Assembly (NCBI RefSeq): GCF_000745265.1
Contig: NZ_JQNN01000001.1
Location: 5,456,001 to 5,520,000 of the forward strand
DNA length: 64,000 nt
Direction of reading: 5' to 3'
DNA from: Massilia sp. 9096
Lineage (GTDB): Bacteria; Pseudomonadota; Gammaproteobacteria; Burkholderiales; Burkholderiaceae_D
Shown: positions 9,761 to 17,959 of the stretch, one piece after another
Layout of the letters: every line of letters begins with the position of its first letter
How positions within the stretch are numbered: the first letter of the stretch is position 1
Position numbers and translations under genes: made by a program
The notes under the pieces: generated by a model
Database searches by the model: none
The model's input: only the letters and a program-made list of their open reading frames with translations
Told to the model about the DNA's origin: nothing

Positions 9761-11190
9761 ACGCCTACGTTCCCGCGCGGCTGGACGGCGCCTCGCTGGT
9801 CCACCTGTGGCGCCGCCATCCGTGGTGGCTGGCGTCGCTGGGCGCGCACGCCGTGCTCGTGGCCAGCCTGGTCACGGCCGGCCCGGTGCGCGTCGCGGTC
9901 AAGCGCGACGACGGCGTACGCGTGCAGGTGGCGCAGTCGCTGGCGCGTACCGCGCAGCGGCAAATGGGGCGCGAGCTGCGCGCGATGGAAGCCATCCGCG
10001 ACGCGCTGGCCCAGAGCGCCGGCGACGTCGTGGGCGAAGGCGGCGATGGCGCCGGCAAACCGCAGGCCACCGATCCGGCCGCGCGCGCGCAGGCGCTGGC
10101 CAGGCAGATCGATGCGGTGCGCGAGAAGACCCGCGCGATGGAGATGGCGCGCCTGCTGAACATCCCCGAAGCCGAGGCGCGCCGGCGCGTGCGCATGGAA
10201 GCGGCGCGCCGGCCAGGCGCCACACCGCCGACGCATCTGCAACCCGAAGCCCAGGTCGCGCAGCTGCTGCAGCAAGCGAAGGACGCGCTGGCGCAACGCC
10301 GCGCCGAGCTGCTGGCGCAGCGCCATGGCGTACCGCTCACGCCGCCCGTCGAGGGGCCGCACGGCGCAAAAGGCGACAAAAGCGGCGCGCGCACCGCAAA
10401 CACCGGCGGGGTCGGACCGGGCAATGGCAAGACCGGCGGCCAGGGCGCCCGGAACGGGCGCACCGGCGGCGGCGGCGTCCACGACTCGGCCTCGCTCGGC
10501 AGCACCGTCGATGCCCTGGCCACCGGCCTGGCGATGGGGCCGCCGGGCGCGATCACCGACAGCAGCATCGACATGTCGAGCACCTCCTTCAGCGATACGC
10601 GCCGCTTCGGCGCCTACGTCAAGCCGCCGCCGGTCGATGCGGCCAGCGTGCGCGGCGGGCGCGGGCGCACGATCGGCGCCGGCGGACCGTACGCCAACCG
10701 CATCTTCCTCGACACCTGGTACGTCATCGGTCCCTTCGAAGGCGCCGGCTACGACAGCCAGAACACGATCTATCCACCGGAGCGCGGCGTCGACCTCGAC
10801 GCCGTCTACTTCGGCAAGAACGACCTGCCGGTGCGCTGGACCTTCCAGCAGGACGCACACTATCCGTCGGTCCCGCTGCCGCGCGCCGAGAACGCGGTCT
10901 ACTACGCCTGGACCGAAGTCACGGTCGACCGCGACATGGACCTGTGGGTCTGGATCGGCGGCGACGACGACACCAAGCTGTGGTTTAACGACCGCCTGGT
11001 CTGGCTCAGCGGGGCCAGCCTCGACAAGCCCTGGTACCGCCAGGCTTTCCATACGCTCGACGGAATGGACACGCTGAACCTCACCGAAGGCCAGCGCAAG
11101 CTGCATTTCAAGCAGGGGCGCAACAGCATCCTGCTCAAGCTTTACAACGGCATCGACCTGATGTTTTATTCGGTCGTGCTGTCGCGCTGA
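9757..11190 (+). CDS. unidentified inner-membrane-anchored protein coupled to exbBD
   Basis: 477 residues, start ATG overlapping the exbD stop by four bases. A short cytoplasmic N-terminus is followed by one membrane helix at about residues 22-41 (HPWWLASLGAHAVLVASLVT). Next comes a charged, Ala/Arg/Gln-rich helical stretch likely to be coiled coil (about 50-210), then a Gly-rich linker (GGVGPGNGKTGGQGARNG). The C-terminal ~160 residues look like a beta-sandwich (WYVIGPFEGAGYDSQN, WVWIGGDDDTKLWFNDRLV, LKLYNGIDLMFYSVV), reminiscent of PA14 or carbohydrate-binding modules. The topology copies TonB/TolA, but I see no TonB C-terminal domain. It may be the effector that the motor moves; that is inference. 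Confidence 0.7.
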   Translation: MNAYVPARLDGASLVHLWRRHPWWLASLGAHAVLVASLVTAGPVRVAVKRDDGVRVQVAQSLARTAQRQMGRELRAMEAIRDALAQSAGDVVGEGGDGAGKPQATDPAARAQALARQIDAVREKTRAMEMARLLNIPEAEARRRVRMEAARRPGATPPTHLQPEAQVAQLLQQAKDALAQRRAELLAQRHGVPLTPPVEGPHGAKGDKSGARTANTGGVGPGNGKTGGQGARNGRTGGGGVHDSASLGSTVDALATGLAMGPPGAITDSSIDMSSTSFSDTRRFGAYVKPPPVDAASVRGGRGRTIGAGGPYANRIFLDTWYVIGPFEGAGYDSQNTIYPPERGVDLDAVYFGKNDLPVRWTFQQDAHYPSVPLPRAENAVYYAWTEVTVDRDMDLWVWIGGDDDTKLWFNDRLVWLSGASLDKPWYRQAFHTLDGMDTLNLTEGQRKLHFKQGRNSILLKLYNGIDLMFYSVVLSR

Positions 11191-11277
11191 ATCGCCGGGG
11201 ACACCGCCGGCAAGGGCAGCGGCTTCAAGGTCATCGAAGGCTTCCCGCCAGCGAGCCTGGCGCGGGTGGCGGACGCC

Positions 11278-11940
11278 TCAGACGGGCAAGGGCACCAGGC
11301 CCGCCGGCGCCGGCGTCTTGGCCTTGTACTCGCACAAGTCGTTGATGATGCAATTCCAGCACTTGGGCGTGCGCGCCACGCAGGTGTAGCGCCCGTGCAG
11401 GATCAGCCAATGATGGGCATCGTGCTGGAATTCCTTCGGCACGAATTTGAGCAGCTTCTGTTCGACGATGTCGACGTTCTTGCCGGGCGCGATGTTGGTG
11501 CGGTTAGACACCCGGAAGATGTGGGTGTCGACCGCCATGGTCGGCTCGCCGAAGGCCGTGTTGAGCACCACGTTGGCGGTCTTGCGGCCCACGCCCGGCA
11601 GCGCTTCGAGCGCCTCGCGCGCGCGCGGCACTTCGCCGCCGTACTGGTTCACCAGGATCTCGCAGGTCGCGATCACGTTCTTGGCCTTGTTGTTGTACAG
11701 GCCGATGGTCGAGATATAGGTCTTGAGTTCGTCCAGGCCGAGGTCGAGAATGGCCTGCGGCGTGTTGGCCACCGGGTAGAGCCGGCGCGTGGCCTTGTTG
11801 ACGCCGACGTCGGTCGATTGCGCCGACAGCAGCACCGCGATCAGCAGTTCGAACGGCGTGCTGTATTCGAGTTCGGTGGTCGGGTGCGGATTGGCGGCGC
11901 GAAAGCGCGTGAAGATCTCGTAGCGTTTGGCTGCGTTCAT
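11278..11940 (-). CDS. nth: endonuclease III
   Basis: Base-excision-repair DNA glycosylase/AP lyase for oxidised pyrimidines, 220 residues. It carries the helix-hairpin-helix LPGVGRKTANVVLN with the catalytic Lys, the catalytic Asp in VDTHIFRVSNR, and the C-terminal 4Fe-4S ligands in CVARTPKCWNCIINDLC. ATG at 11940. It starts 16 bases after the rnfB-like gene, a common betaproteobacterial pairing. Confidence 0.96.
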   Translation of the reverse strand: MNAAKRYEIFTRFRAANPHPTTELEYSTPFELLIAVLLSAQSTDVGVNKATRRLYPVANTPQAILDLGLDELKTYISTIGLYNNKAKNVIATCEILVNQYGGEVPRAREALEALPGVGRKTANVVLNTAFGEPTMAVDTHIFRVSNRTNIAPGKNVDIVEQKLLKFVPKEFQHDAHHWLILHGRYTCVARTPKCWNCIINDLCEYKAKTPAPAGLVPLPV

Positions 11941-11956
11941 CGTGACGTCCGGCGGC

Positions 11957-12667
11957 TTATTGTTGTGTGTCGTCGGTGCCGGGCGAAACCGGCGGCGCTG
12001 CGGCCGGCGCGGCGGCCTTGGCGCGCGCGCGCTCGATCGCGGCGGCGATGATCGCGCGCTTGCGCTCCTTTTCCGCCAGCTCGTCCGGGGTGTTGGTCTG
12101 CTCGGCGGTCACGGCGCGCATCTTTTCGACCGCCTTGGCGGCCAGGCGCGCGTCGTTCTCTTCCTTTTCGCGCTTCAGGCGCTCGCTGCGGAAGTCGTGG
12201 CGCGCGCGCGCGGCGTCGGCCTGTTCCTGCGACCAGGCGGCCCAGCCGGTGGCCTCGCCGGTCACCGGCAGCATGCTGATGCAGTCGACCGGGCAGGGCG
12301 GCACGCACAGGTCGCAGCCGGTGCACAGGCTCGGCACGATCGTGTGCATCTGCTTGGCCGCGCCAATGATCGCATCGACCGGGCAGGCCTGGATGCACAG
12401 CGTGCAGCCGATGCACAGGTGTTCGTCGATGAAGGCGACCGGGCGTGGGCGCTCGACGCCGTTGGCCGGATTGATCGGGATGACCGGACGGCCGGTGACG
12501 CGCGCCAGGCGCTCGACCCCTTCGATGCCTCCCGGCGGGCAGCGGTTGATGTCGGTTTCGCCGCGCGCGATCGCCTCCGCATACGGGCGGCAGGCGGGGT
12601 AGCCGCACTTGGTGCACTGGGTCTGCGGCAGCAGGTCTTCGATCTGGTCGGCGAGCGTCTTGGTCAC
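11957..12667 (-). CDS. rnfB: RnfB/RsxB-like electron-transport ferredoxin
   Basis: 236 residues from a GTG at 12667. It has an Fe-S-cluster domain with [18 protein letters not shown] and a later Cys (INRCPPGG), then two 4Fe-4S ferredoxin motifs, [12 protein letters not shown] and [12 protein letters not shown]. The C-terminal ~90 residues are a charged helix ending Ala/Pro-rich. The hydrophobic N-terminal anchor of classical RnfB is missing, and no rnfA/C/D/G/E genes are nearby, so it probably works as a stand-alone electron carrier. It precedes nth. Confidence 0.85.
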   Translation of the reverse strand: MTKTLADQIEDLLPQTQCTKCGYPACRPYAEAIARGETDINRCPPGGIEGVERLARVTGRPVIPINPANGVERPRPVAFIDEHLCIGCTLCIQACPVDAIIGAAKQMHTIVPSLCTGCDLCVPPCPVDCISMLPVTGEATGWAAWSQEQADAARARHDFRSERLKREKEENDARLAAKAVEKMRAVTAEQTNTPDELAEKERKRAIIAAAIERARAKAAAPAAAPPVSPGTDDTQQ

Positions 12668-12692
12668 GGGGTCAAGCGTTTGATAAGAAACA

Positions 12693-12710
12693 GTTTAGCG
12701 TTTGCTAAAC
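12693..12710. promoter_or_regulatory. palindrome upstream of rnfB
   Basis: GTTTAGC, four-base spacer, GCTAAAC: a perfect 7-bp dyad 26 bases ahead of the rnfB GTG start. It could be an operator; no regulator gene is adjacent. Confidence 0.35.
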
Positions 12711-12890
12711 CGCCATTATCCGCGAAAAGCAGGGTGGCGTCGAAATGCCGACGAATGTTGCCTGGCACACCTCCCAGGCAACTTTTGATGCCGGTCGTAT
12801 GCGTAGGTGTGGCAACGTACGGAGCGCAAGGCAGACCTGGTGGTCTACTGGACTCATGCAAGTTCATGCAATCTATTCAAGGAGGGCCTT

Positions 12891-13358
12891 ATGAATACGA
12901 AGCACCTCATGATTCCGGCGCTGCTGGCAGCGCTGATGTCCACCGCGCCGGCATTCGCCCAGGACCGCGACCATGGCAACTGGAACCAGGGCGACCGCGA
13001 CCGCGGCGGCTACAGCCAGGGCGACCGTGGTAACTATGACCGCGGCAACAACGACCGCGGCAACCATGACCGTGGCGGCGATCGCCGCGACGGCTACGCT
13101 GCACGCGGCGGCCACGGCGGGGATAATGGCTATGGCGGCGGCCGTCACTGGAACGGCGCCGGCCCCGACCACAGCTGGCGCCGCGGCGACCGCCTGCCGG
13201 ACCGCTACCGCAGCAACCAGTACGTCGTGAACGACTGGCGCGGCCATCATCTGCGCCAACCGCCACGCGGTTACCACTGGGTGCAATCGGGCGGCGACTA
13301 TGTGCTGGCGGCCGTGGCTACCGGCGTGATCGCGGACCTGATCATCAACAGCCGTTAA
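12891..13358 (+). CDS. RcnB-family periplasmic protein with DRGN-rich repeats
   Basis: 155 residues from ATG 12891, preceded by AAGGAGGG. A signal peptide (MIPALLAALMSTAPAFAQ) is followed by a low-complexity stretch of Asp, Arg, Gly, Asn and His with repeated DRG(N/G) units. The C-terminus matches the RcnB pattern: WRRGDRLPDRYRSNQYVVND, then LRQPPRGYHWVQSGGDYVLAAVATGVIADLI. RcnB proteins are linked to nickel/cobalt homeostasis in E. coli, but many family members with this repeat are uncharacterised. Single gene with a hairpin after it. Confidence 0.82.
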   Translation: MNTKHLMIPALLAALMSTAPAFAQDRDHGNWNQGDRDRGGYSQGDRGNYDRGNNDRGNHDRGGDRRDGYAARGGHGGDNGYGGGRHWNGAGPDHSWRRGDRLPDRYRSNQYVVNDWRGHHLRQPPRGYHWVQSGGDYVLAAVATGVIADLIINSR

Positions 13359-13400
13359 GTTCAATTCCGGCTATTCCCCGCTCCGCGAGGGGCGGCGTGC

Positions 13401-13432
13401 ACGGCCTGCTTCGCGCATGCGAGGCGGGCCGT
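13401..13432 (+). terminator. probable terminator of the RcnB-like gene
   Basis: ACGGCC (13401-13406) pairs with GGCCGT (13427-13432) and the inner segments (CTTCGC/GCGAGG) add further pairing; a T-rich stretch follows (TTTGCGTTT). Confidence 0.5.
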
Positions 13433-13517
13433 TTGCGTTTGGCGCGAGTTTTCTTTTACGGCATAAGCTTTTACACTGGCTGTCTGAAATGTCATTCCGT
13501 GTCGAAAGCGCCCCTAC

Positions 13518-14309
13518 ATGAACGAGATCGCCCCGTCGTCGCAAATCGTGCTTTGCATACCTGGACCATGGAAAGATCCGTCCGAGTTTTTACAGCGAGT
13601 GGTCGATGGGACCGAGGGAGATTATCTGTTTGCCGGCCGTGTGTTGATGCATGTGCCGACCGGCACTGCCTGGGAACTGGAATTCGAAGGCCGCGATGCG
13701 CGGATGGCGCACGCCTTTGCGTCAGCCGGTCCGCATTGGCGCGACTCGCCCGAGATGGCCCGCATCGACACCCACCAAAGCGTCGTCTACTTGGTGGAGC
13801 AGGGTGGATCGGCGCAGAATGTTCAGGCGCTGATGCTGGCGGCGCGCGCGGTGCTCGATGCCGGCGGCCTCGGCGTCAAAGTCGAAAGCAGCGGTATTGC
13901 GCATTCCCCGGCTGCTTGGCGCAACATGTGCTCCGAACTTGTACTGTTCAGTGCTTATCGCGCGTTTGTCCTTGTCGTGACCATGCACGGCGAAGCCTAT
14001 TCCTGCGGTATGCATACCTTCGGTTTATGGGACGTCCGGGTCGCCGACGAGGATAGCGCGAGCGCCTTGCAAACCGCCCGAGCGTTTTCTCATTACCTTT
14101 TCACCGAATCGCCGTCCCTCGAGGACCGGCAGACCTTTTCCAGCGATGCACAAGCGCCGGTTTATCGTATTTCGTCGGGGGGAAACGTGGAATATGAACA
14201 TTCGCTGTTCGCCAATCCTTATGGGACCTGGCAACTGCGGCGCATCGATTCCGAAAACCAGCCATCGTCCTGGATGCAGGCAGTGCGGCGTCGTGTATTG
14301 GGACAGTAG
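13518..14309 (+). CDS. hypothetical protein (possibly DUF4261-like)
   Basis: 263 residues, soluble, no signal peptide or membrane helix. It begins MNEIAPSSQIVLCIPGPWKD and has a late conserved-looking block VTMHGEAYSCGMHTFGLWDVRV, which reminds me of the end of DUF4261 proteins; I am not sure of this. Codon choice is less GC-rich than in neighbouring genes, which hints at a different history. It converges on phaZ, and a bidirectional terminator separates the two. No function is proposed. Confidence 0.65.
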   Translation: MNEIAPSSQIVLCIPGPWKDPSEFLQRVVDGTEGDYLFAGRVLMHVPTGTAWELEFEGRDARMAHAFASAGPHWRDSPEMARIDTHQSVVYLVEQGGSAQNVQALMLAARAVLDAGGLGVKVESSGIAHSPAAWRNMCSELVLFSAYRAFVLVVTMHGEAYSCGMHTFGLWDVRVADEDSASALQTARAFSHYLFTESPSLEDRQTFSSDAQAPVYRISSGGNVEYEHSLFANPYGTWQLRRIDSENQPSSWMQAVRRRVLGQ

Positions 14310-14340
14310 CCTGATACGCCTGTTTGCCTTGAGAATATGA

Positions 14341-14367
14341 AAAAACCGCGGACCTGCCGCGGTTTTT
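14341..14367. terminator. bidirectional terminator between the hypothetical gene and phaZ
   Basis: A perfect 11-bp stem AAAAACCGCGG / CCGCGGTTTTT with a five-base loop. It has A-run and T-run on both sides, so it can serve both convergent genes. Confidence 0.85.
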
Positions 14368-14394
14368 GTTTGGAACGCTTGAAAGCTTGATCGA

Positions 14395-15630
14395 TCAGGC
14401 GTTCTTGCGAATGAACTCGCCGATCATCGGGCAGATGATCTCGCGCCAGCGGCGGCCCGAGAAGATGCCGTAGTGGCCGCATTTCGGCGCCGTGAAATGC
14501 TGGTGCTTTTCCGGCGGGATGCCGGTGCACAGCTCGTGCGCGGCCTGGGTCTGGCCGGCGCCGGAGATGTCGTCCAGTTCGCCCTCGACGGTGAACAGGG
14601 CCACGCTCTCGATGTCTTGCGGGCGCACCAGCTGGCCGCCGACCTCCCAGGTGCCTTTCGGCAGGCGGGATTCCTGGAACACGGTTTTGATCGTTTCCAG
14701 GTAATACTCGGCCGGCATGTCGAGCACGGCGTTGTATTCGTCGTAGAACTTGCGGTGCGACTCGGCCGAATCGTCGTCGCCGCGCATCAGGTGCTGGTAG
14801 AACTCGCGGTGGCTCTGGGCGTGGCGGCCCGGGTTCATCGCGATGAAGCCGGCGTGCTGCAGGAAGCCCGGATAGACCTTGCGGCCGAAACCCGGGTAAT
14901 TGCCCGGCACCGCGTAGATCACGGTGTTTTCGAACCACGAGAACGGCTTTTCGGTGGCCAGGTCGTTGACCGCGGTCGGCGACTTGCGCGGGTCGATCGG
15001 GCCGCCCATCATGATCATGGACTTGGGCAGCTTCGGATCCTTGTTGGTCGCCATCAGGGCAATGGCGGCCAGCACCGGCACGGTCGGCTGGCAGACCGAG
15101 ATGACGTGCACGTCGGGGCCGAGGTGGCGGATGAAGTCCTGGACGTAGTAGATGTAATCGTCGAGGTGGAATGCGCCTTCGGACAGCGGCACCATGCGCG
15201 CGTCGACCCAGTCGGTGATGTAGACGTCCTGGTCGGGCAGCAGCGCGCGCACGGTGTCGCGCAGCAGCGTGGCGTGGTGGCCCGACAATGGCGCCACGAC
15301 CAGCACGGTCGGTTGTGCGAGCGCGGCGAACTCCGCGTCCGGCAGGTCTTTCTTGAAATGGAGCAGCTTGCAGAACGGCTTGTCGACAGCCGTTTGTTCC
15401 ACGATGCCCACCGTCTTCCCGTTGATCGTGGTCGAGGTCAGGCCGAAAGCAGGTTTCTCATAGTCCTTGCCGAGGCGGTACATCAGTTCGTAGCCGGCAG
15501 CGATGCGCTGCGAGAACGGGGTATGCGCGAACGGGGAGACTGGATTCGAAAACAGTTTGGCAGAGGCATCGGCCCACTGCATCAGCGGGTTCAGGAAGGA
15601 GCGTTGCATCTCGTGCAGTTGATAAAGCAT
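14395..15630 (-). CDS. phaZ: intracellular polyhydroxyalkanoate (PHB) depolymerase
   Basis: 411 residues, the length of the PhaZ1 family that mobilises native PHB granules in the cytoplasm. The nucleophile is Cys180 in SVCQPTVP instead of the usual lipase-box Ser, as known for Cupriavidus PhaZ1. The catalytic His lies in CGHYGIFSGRRWR near the C-terminus, and an Asp in VEGELDDISG may complete the triad. The start MLYQLHEMQRSFLNPLM is typical of the family; AGGAAAAC precedes ATG 15630. It fits with the dehydrogenase at the window start and the PHA-system protein at 20748. Confidence 0.93.
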   Translation of the reverse strand: MLYQLHEMQRSFLNPLMQWADASAKLFSNPVSPFAHTPFSQRIAAGYELMYRLGKDYEKPAFGLTSTTINGKTVGIVEQTAVDKPFCKLLHFKKDLPDAEFAALAQPTVLVVAPLSGHHATLLRDTVRALLPDQDVYITDWVDARMVPLSEGAFHLDDYIYYVQDFIRHLGPDVHVISVCQPTVPVLAAIALMATNKDPKLPKSMIMMGGPIDPRKSPTAVNDLATEKPFSWFENTVIYAVPGNYPGFGRKVYPGFLQHAGFIAMNPGRHAQSHREFYQHLMRGDDDSAESHRKFYDEYNAVLDMPAEYYLETIKTVFQESRLPKGTWEVGGQLVRPQDIESVALFTVEGELDDISGAGQTQAAHELCTGIPPEKHQHFTAPKCGHYGIFSGRRWREIICPMIGEFIRKNA

Positions 15631-15807
15631 AGGTTTTCCTTCGTGACTCTGTGCGCAATAAATAAACGTTTGCGCTACGTATGCGGTTGATTATAGGCTT
15701 ATTTTAACGTGCGGCAACACTTGCATCTCGCCAATCTGAAAATGGTTCGTTGCAGTCGTTTTATCACACTTCGTTATACGCAGTTCGTTAAGTGCGATAC
15801 ATAAGAC

Positions 15808-15832
15808 AATGCCCCGCTCGGGGCGGGGCATT
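15808..15832 (-). terminator. hairpin after the ferredoxin reductase gene
   Basis: A 10-bp stem AATGCCCCGC / GCGGGGCATT with a five-base loop, 29 bases beyond the stop. The T-run is weak (TTGTCTTAT), so termination is likely but not certain. Confidence 0.5.
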
Positions 15833-15861
15833 CGGTATGTCGTAAGACTGTAACGGAACGA

Positions 15862-16959
15862 TCAGTCGAACACAGGCGTCTCGACGCCGAGGATCTTGTG
15901 CAGCTTCGGCGAGGTGGTGGTGTACTGCATGTGGATCTTCTTGTCCGGGAAGATGTACGGCGCGGCGCCGAAGGCGGCCAGCGCGGCTTCGTGGAAGCCC
16001 GACAGGATCAGCTTCTTCTTGCCCGGGTAGGTGTTGATGTCGCCCACGGCGAAGATGCCCGGCACGTTGGTCTCGAACTTTTCGGTGTCCATGACCTTCA
16101 GCTGGCGGCGCTCGATGTCCAGGCCCCATTCGGCGATCGGGCCGAGCTTCGGCGACAGGCCGAAGAACACCATCAGCATGTCCAGCGGCACGCGGCGGGT
16201 AACGCCGTCGGCGCCGGTGACCTTGACTTCCGACAGCTTGCCGTCGCGCTCGTCGAAGCCGGTGACCTGGCCGGTGATCAGCTGCATCTCGTACTCGTCG
16301 CACAGCTGCTTCATCTTGGCGACCGAGGCCGGGGCGGCGCGGAAGTCGTCGCGGCGGTGCACCAGCACGACCGACTCGGCCTTGCCGACGAAGTTCAGGG
16401 CCCAGTCCAGCGCGGAGTCGCCGCCGCCGCAGATGACCAGGTTCTTGCCGTCGAACAGGCTCGGATCCTTGACGCGGTAGAACAGCTGGCTGTTCTCGAA
16501 CTTCTCGATGCCGTCGACCTTGATGGTGCGCGCCTGGAACGAACCGACGCCGGCCGCGATGAAAATGGTCTTGGTGATGAACCGGGTGCCGGTCGAGGTC
16601 TCGACGTTGAAGCGCTGGTCTTCGCGGCGCTGCACGGTCGTGACTTCCTGGCCCAGGTGGAAGGTCGGCTCGAACGGCTCGATCTGCTTGAGCAGGTTGT
16701 CGGTCAGTTCCTGGCCGGTGCACACCGGCACGGCCGGGATGTCGTAGATCGGCTTGTCAGGGTACAGTTCCACGCACTGGCCACCGACGGCCGGCAGCGA
16801 ATCGATCACGTGGGCTTTGATTTCCAGCAGGCCCAGTTCGAACACCTGGAACAGGCCGACCGGGCCCGCGCCGATGATCACGGCATCGGCTTCGATGGCG
16901 CCGGCAAAGGAACTGTTGGGAGCGATGGTGCCCACTTCGGGCGTAGCGCTGATAGTCAT
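15862..16959 (-). CDS. ferredoxin--NADP+ reductase, thioredoxin-reductase-like type
   Basis: 365-residue FAD enzyme of the TrxR-like FNR group. FAD is bound by [19 protein letters not shown]; the second Rossmann motif [15 protein letters not shown] binds NADPH (HRRDDFRA supplies the phosphate-binding Arg). [19 protein letters not shown] is the FAD ribityl motif. The CxxC redox pair of thioredoxin reductase is absent, as expected for FNR. ATG at 16959; the frame is open to 17031 without support. fdxA lies just upstream in the same direction and is a plausible partner. Confidence 0.88.
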   Translation of the reverse strand: MTISATPEVGTIAPNSSFAGAIEADAVIIGAGPVGLFQVFELGLLEIKAHVIDSLPAVGGQCVELYPDKPIYDIPAVPVCTGQELTDNLLKQIEPFEPTFHLGQEVTTVQRREDQRFNVETSTGTRFITKTIFIAAGVGSFQARTIKVDGIEKFENSQLFYRVKDPSLFDGKNLVICGGGDSALDWALNFVGKAESVVLVHRRDDFRAAPASVAKMKQLCDEYEMQLITGQVTGFDERDGKLSEVKVTGADGVTRRVPLDMLMVFFGLSPKLGPIAEWGLDIERRQLKVMDTEKFETNVPGIFAVGDINTYPGKKKLILSGFHEAALAAFGAAPYIFPDKKIHMQYTTTSPKLHKILGVETPVFD

Positions 16960-17125
16960 GGTTGTGGGATTTTCCTGTCGATGTTGTTTGGCTTGGCGGT
17001 CGGTCGAGGCGGAAAGCGGTGCTCGCAACACTGGCGTAGCGCGCTAGTGTGCCACGATTGCGGCAGATTTGCCGGGACCGGCCTCGCAGCGCAACCCGGA
17101 CAATGCCGGGTCGGCGGGTGAGCGA

Positions 17126-17449
17126 TTAACGCGCCAGTTCGCCCAGCTTGTCCTTGACGTCCTTCCACTCTTCGGCGTCGGGCAGGGCAGGCTTGGTCTT
17201 GGTGATCGACGGCCAGTTGCGCGCCAGGTCGACGTTGATCTTGATGAATTGCTGCTGGTCCGACGGCACGTCTTCTTCCGCGTAGATCGCGTTGACCGGG
17301 CACTCGGCCACGCAGACGGCGCAGTCGATGCACTCGTCCGGGTCGATCACGAGGAAATTCGGGCCTTCCCGGAAGCAATCTACCGGGCATACATCCACGC
17401 AATCGGTGTAGCGGCAACGGATGCACGATTCGGTAACAACGTGGGTCAT
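17126..17449 (-). CDS. fdxA: ferredoxin FdxA (3Fe-4S/4Fe-4S)
   Basis: 107 residues. The cluster ligands read [18 protein letters not shown] and [16 protein letters not shown], the arrangement of seven-iron ferredoxins. The C-terminal tail ([16 protein letters not shown]) is typical of FdxA. ATG at 17449. It likely passes electrons to or from the reductase encoded 166 bases downstream. Confidence 0.94.
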   Translation of the reverse strand: MTHVVTESCIRCRYTDCVDVCPVDCFREGPNFLVIDPDECIDCAVCVAECPVNAIYAEEDVPSDQQQFIKINVDLARNWPSITKTKPALPDAEEWKDVKDKLGELAR

Positions 17450-17662
17450 AACAATCCTATCAATACGTTTTCAAGGCCCCCGGCCGAAAGCGGCGGCATG
17501 TGATGTGAGTGGGAGTTCGCCGGACGCGGCAAAGCACTGTATTTTAGGGCAATTCTGCGCCTAGGACAAATCAGACTTATACACAATACACATAAGCAAA
17601 TGTGATGGGTACGCCCGGCAGGTTCCGGATCTTGCGGAAATTTGTGCGGATGAGCCGGCAGC

Positions 17663-17959
17663 TCAGGCTTCGGGCGTACGCGCGCCCGCGCGCAGGTGCG
17701 CGAGCAGGGCCGGCCAGAGCGCCTGGTCGAGGCCGCCGTCCTCGTGCAGGACGACGGTATGGCAGCGCTGGCCGTCGTCGGCGGTGATTTCCCAGCGGAC
17801 CAGGTCGGCGCCGGCGGCCGCAGGCGGCGGCGCGGTGAAAAAGTCGAGCTGATCGAGCAGGGCCTCGATCGCGGCGCCGTCGCCGCGGCAGCCGGTATCG
17901 AGCTCGAAGCAGTCGCTGCGGCCGGCAAAGCCGCCGCTGGTTCTGGCGGTGATTTTCAT
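17663..17959 (-). CDS. emfourin-like metallopeptidase inhibitor
   Basis: 98 residues starting MKITARTSGGFAGRSD. The SGGFAG opening, the middle DQLDFF and the following ITADDGQRCHTVVLHEDGG match my memory of emfourin, the protein inhibitor of protealysin-type M4 peptidases, which is usually encoded next to its protease. Here the ATG overlaps the stop of the peptidase gene by four bases (ATGA), implying translational coupling and matched production. No signal peptide, so the pair acts in the cytoplasm or is exported without a classical signal. Family assignment is by eye. Confidence 0.7.
   Translation of the reverse strand: MKITARTSGGFAGRSDCFELDTGCRGDGAAIEALLDQLDFFTAPPPAAAGADLVRWEITADDGQRCHTVVLHEDGGLDQALWPALLAHLRAGARTPEA

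Noticed and set aside
11957..12667. Complete Rnf electron-transport operon
   Set aside because: Only the RnfB-like gene is present, followed by nth; no other rnf genes are nearby.
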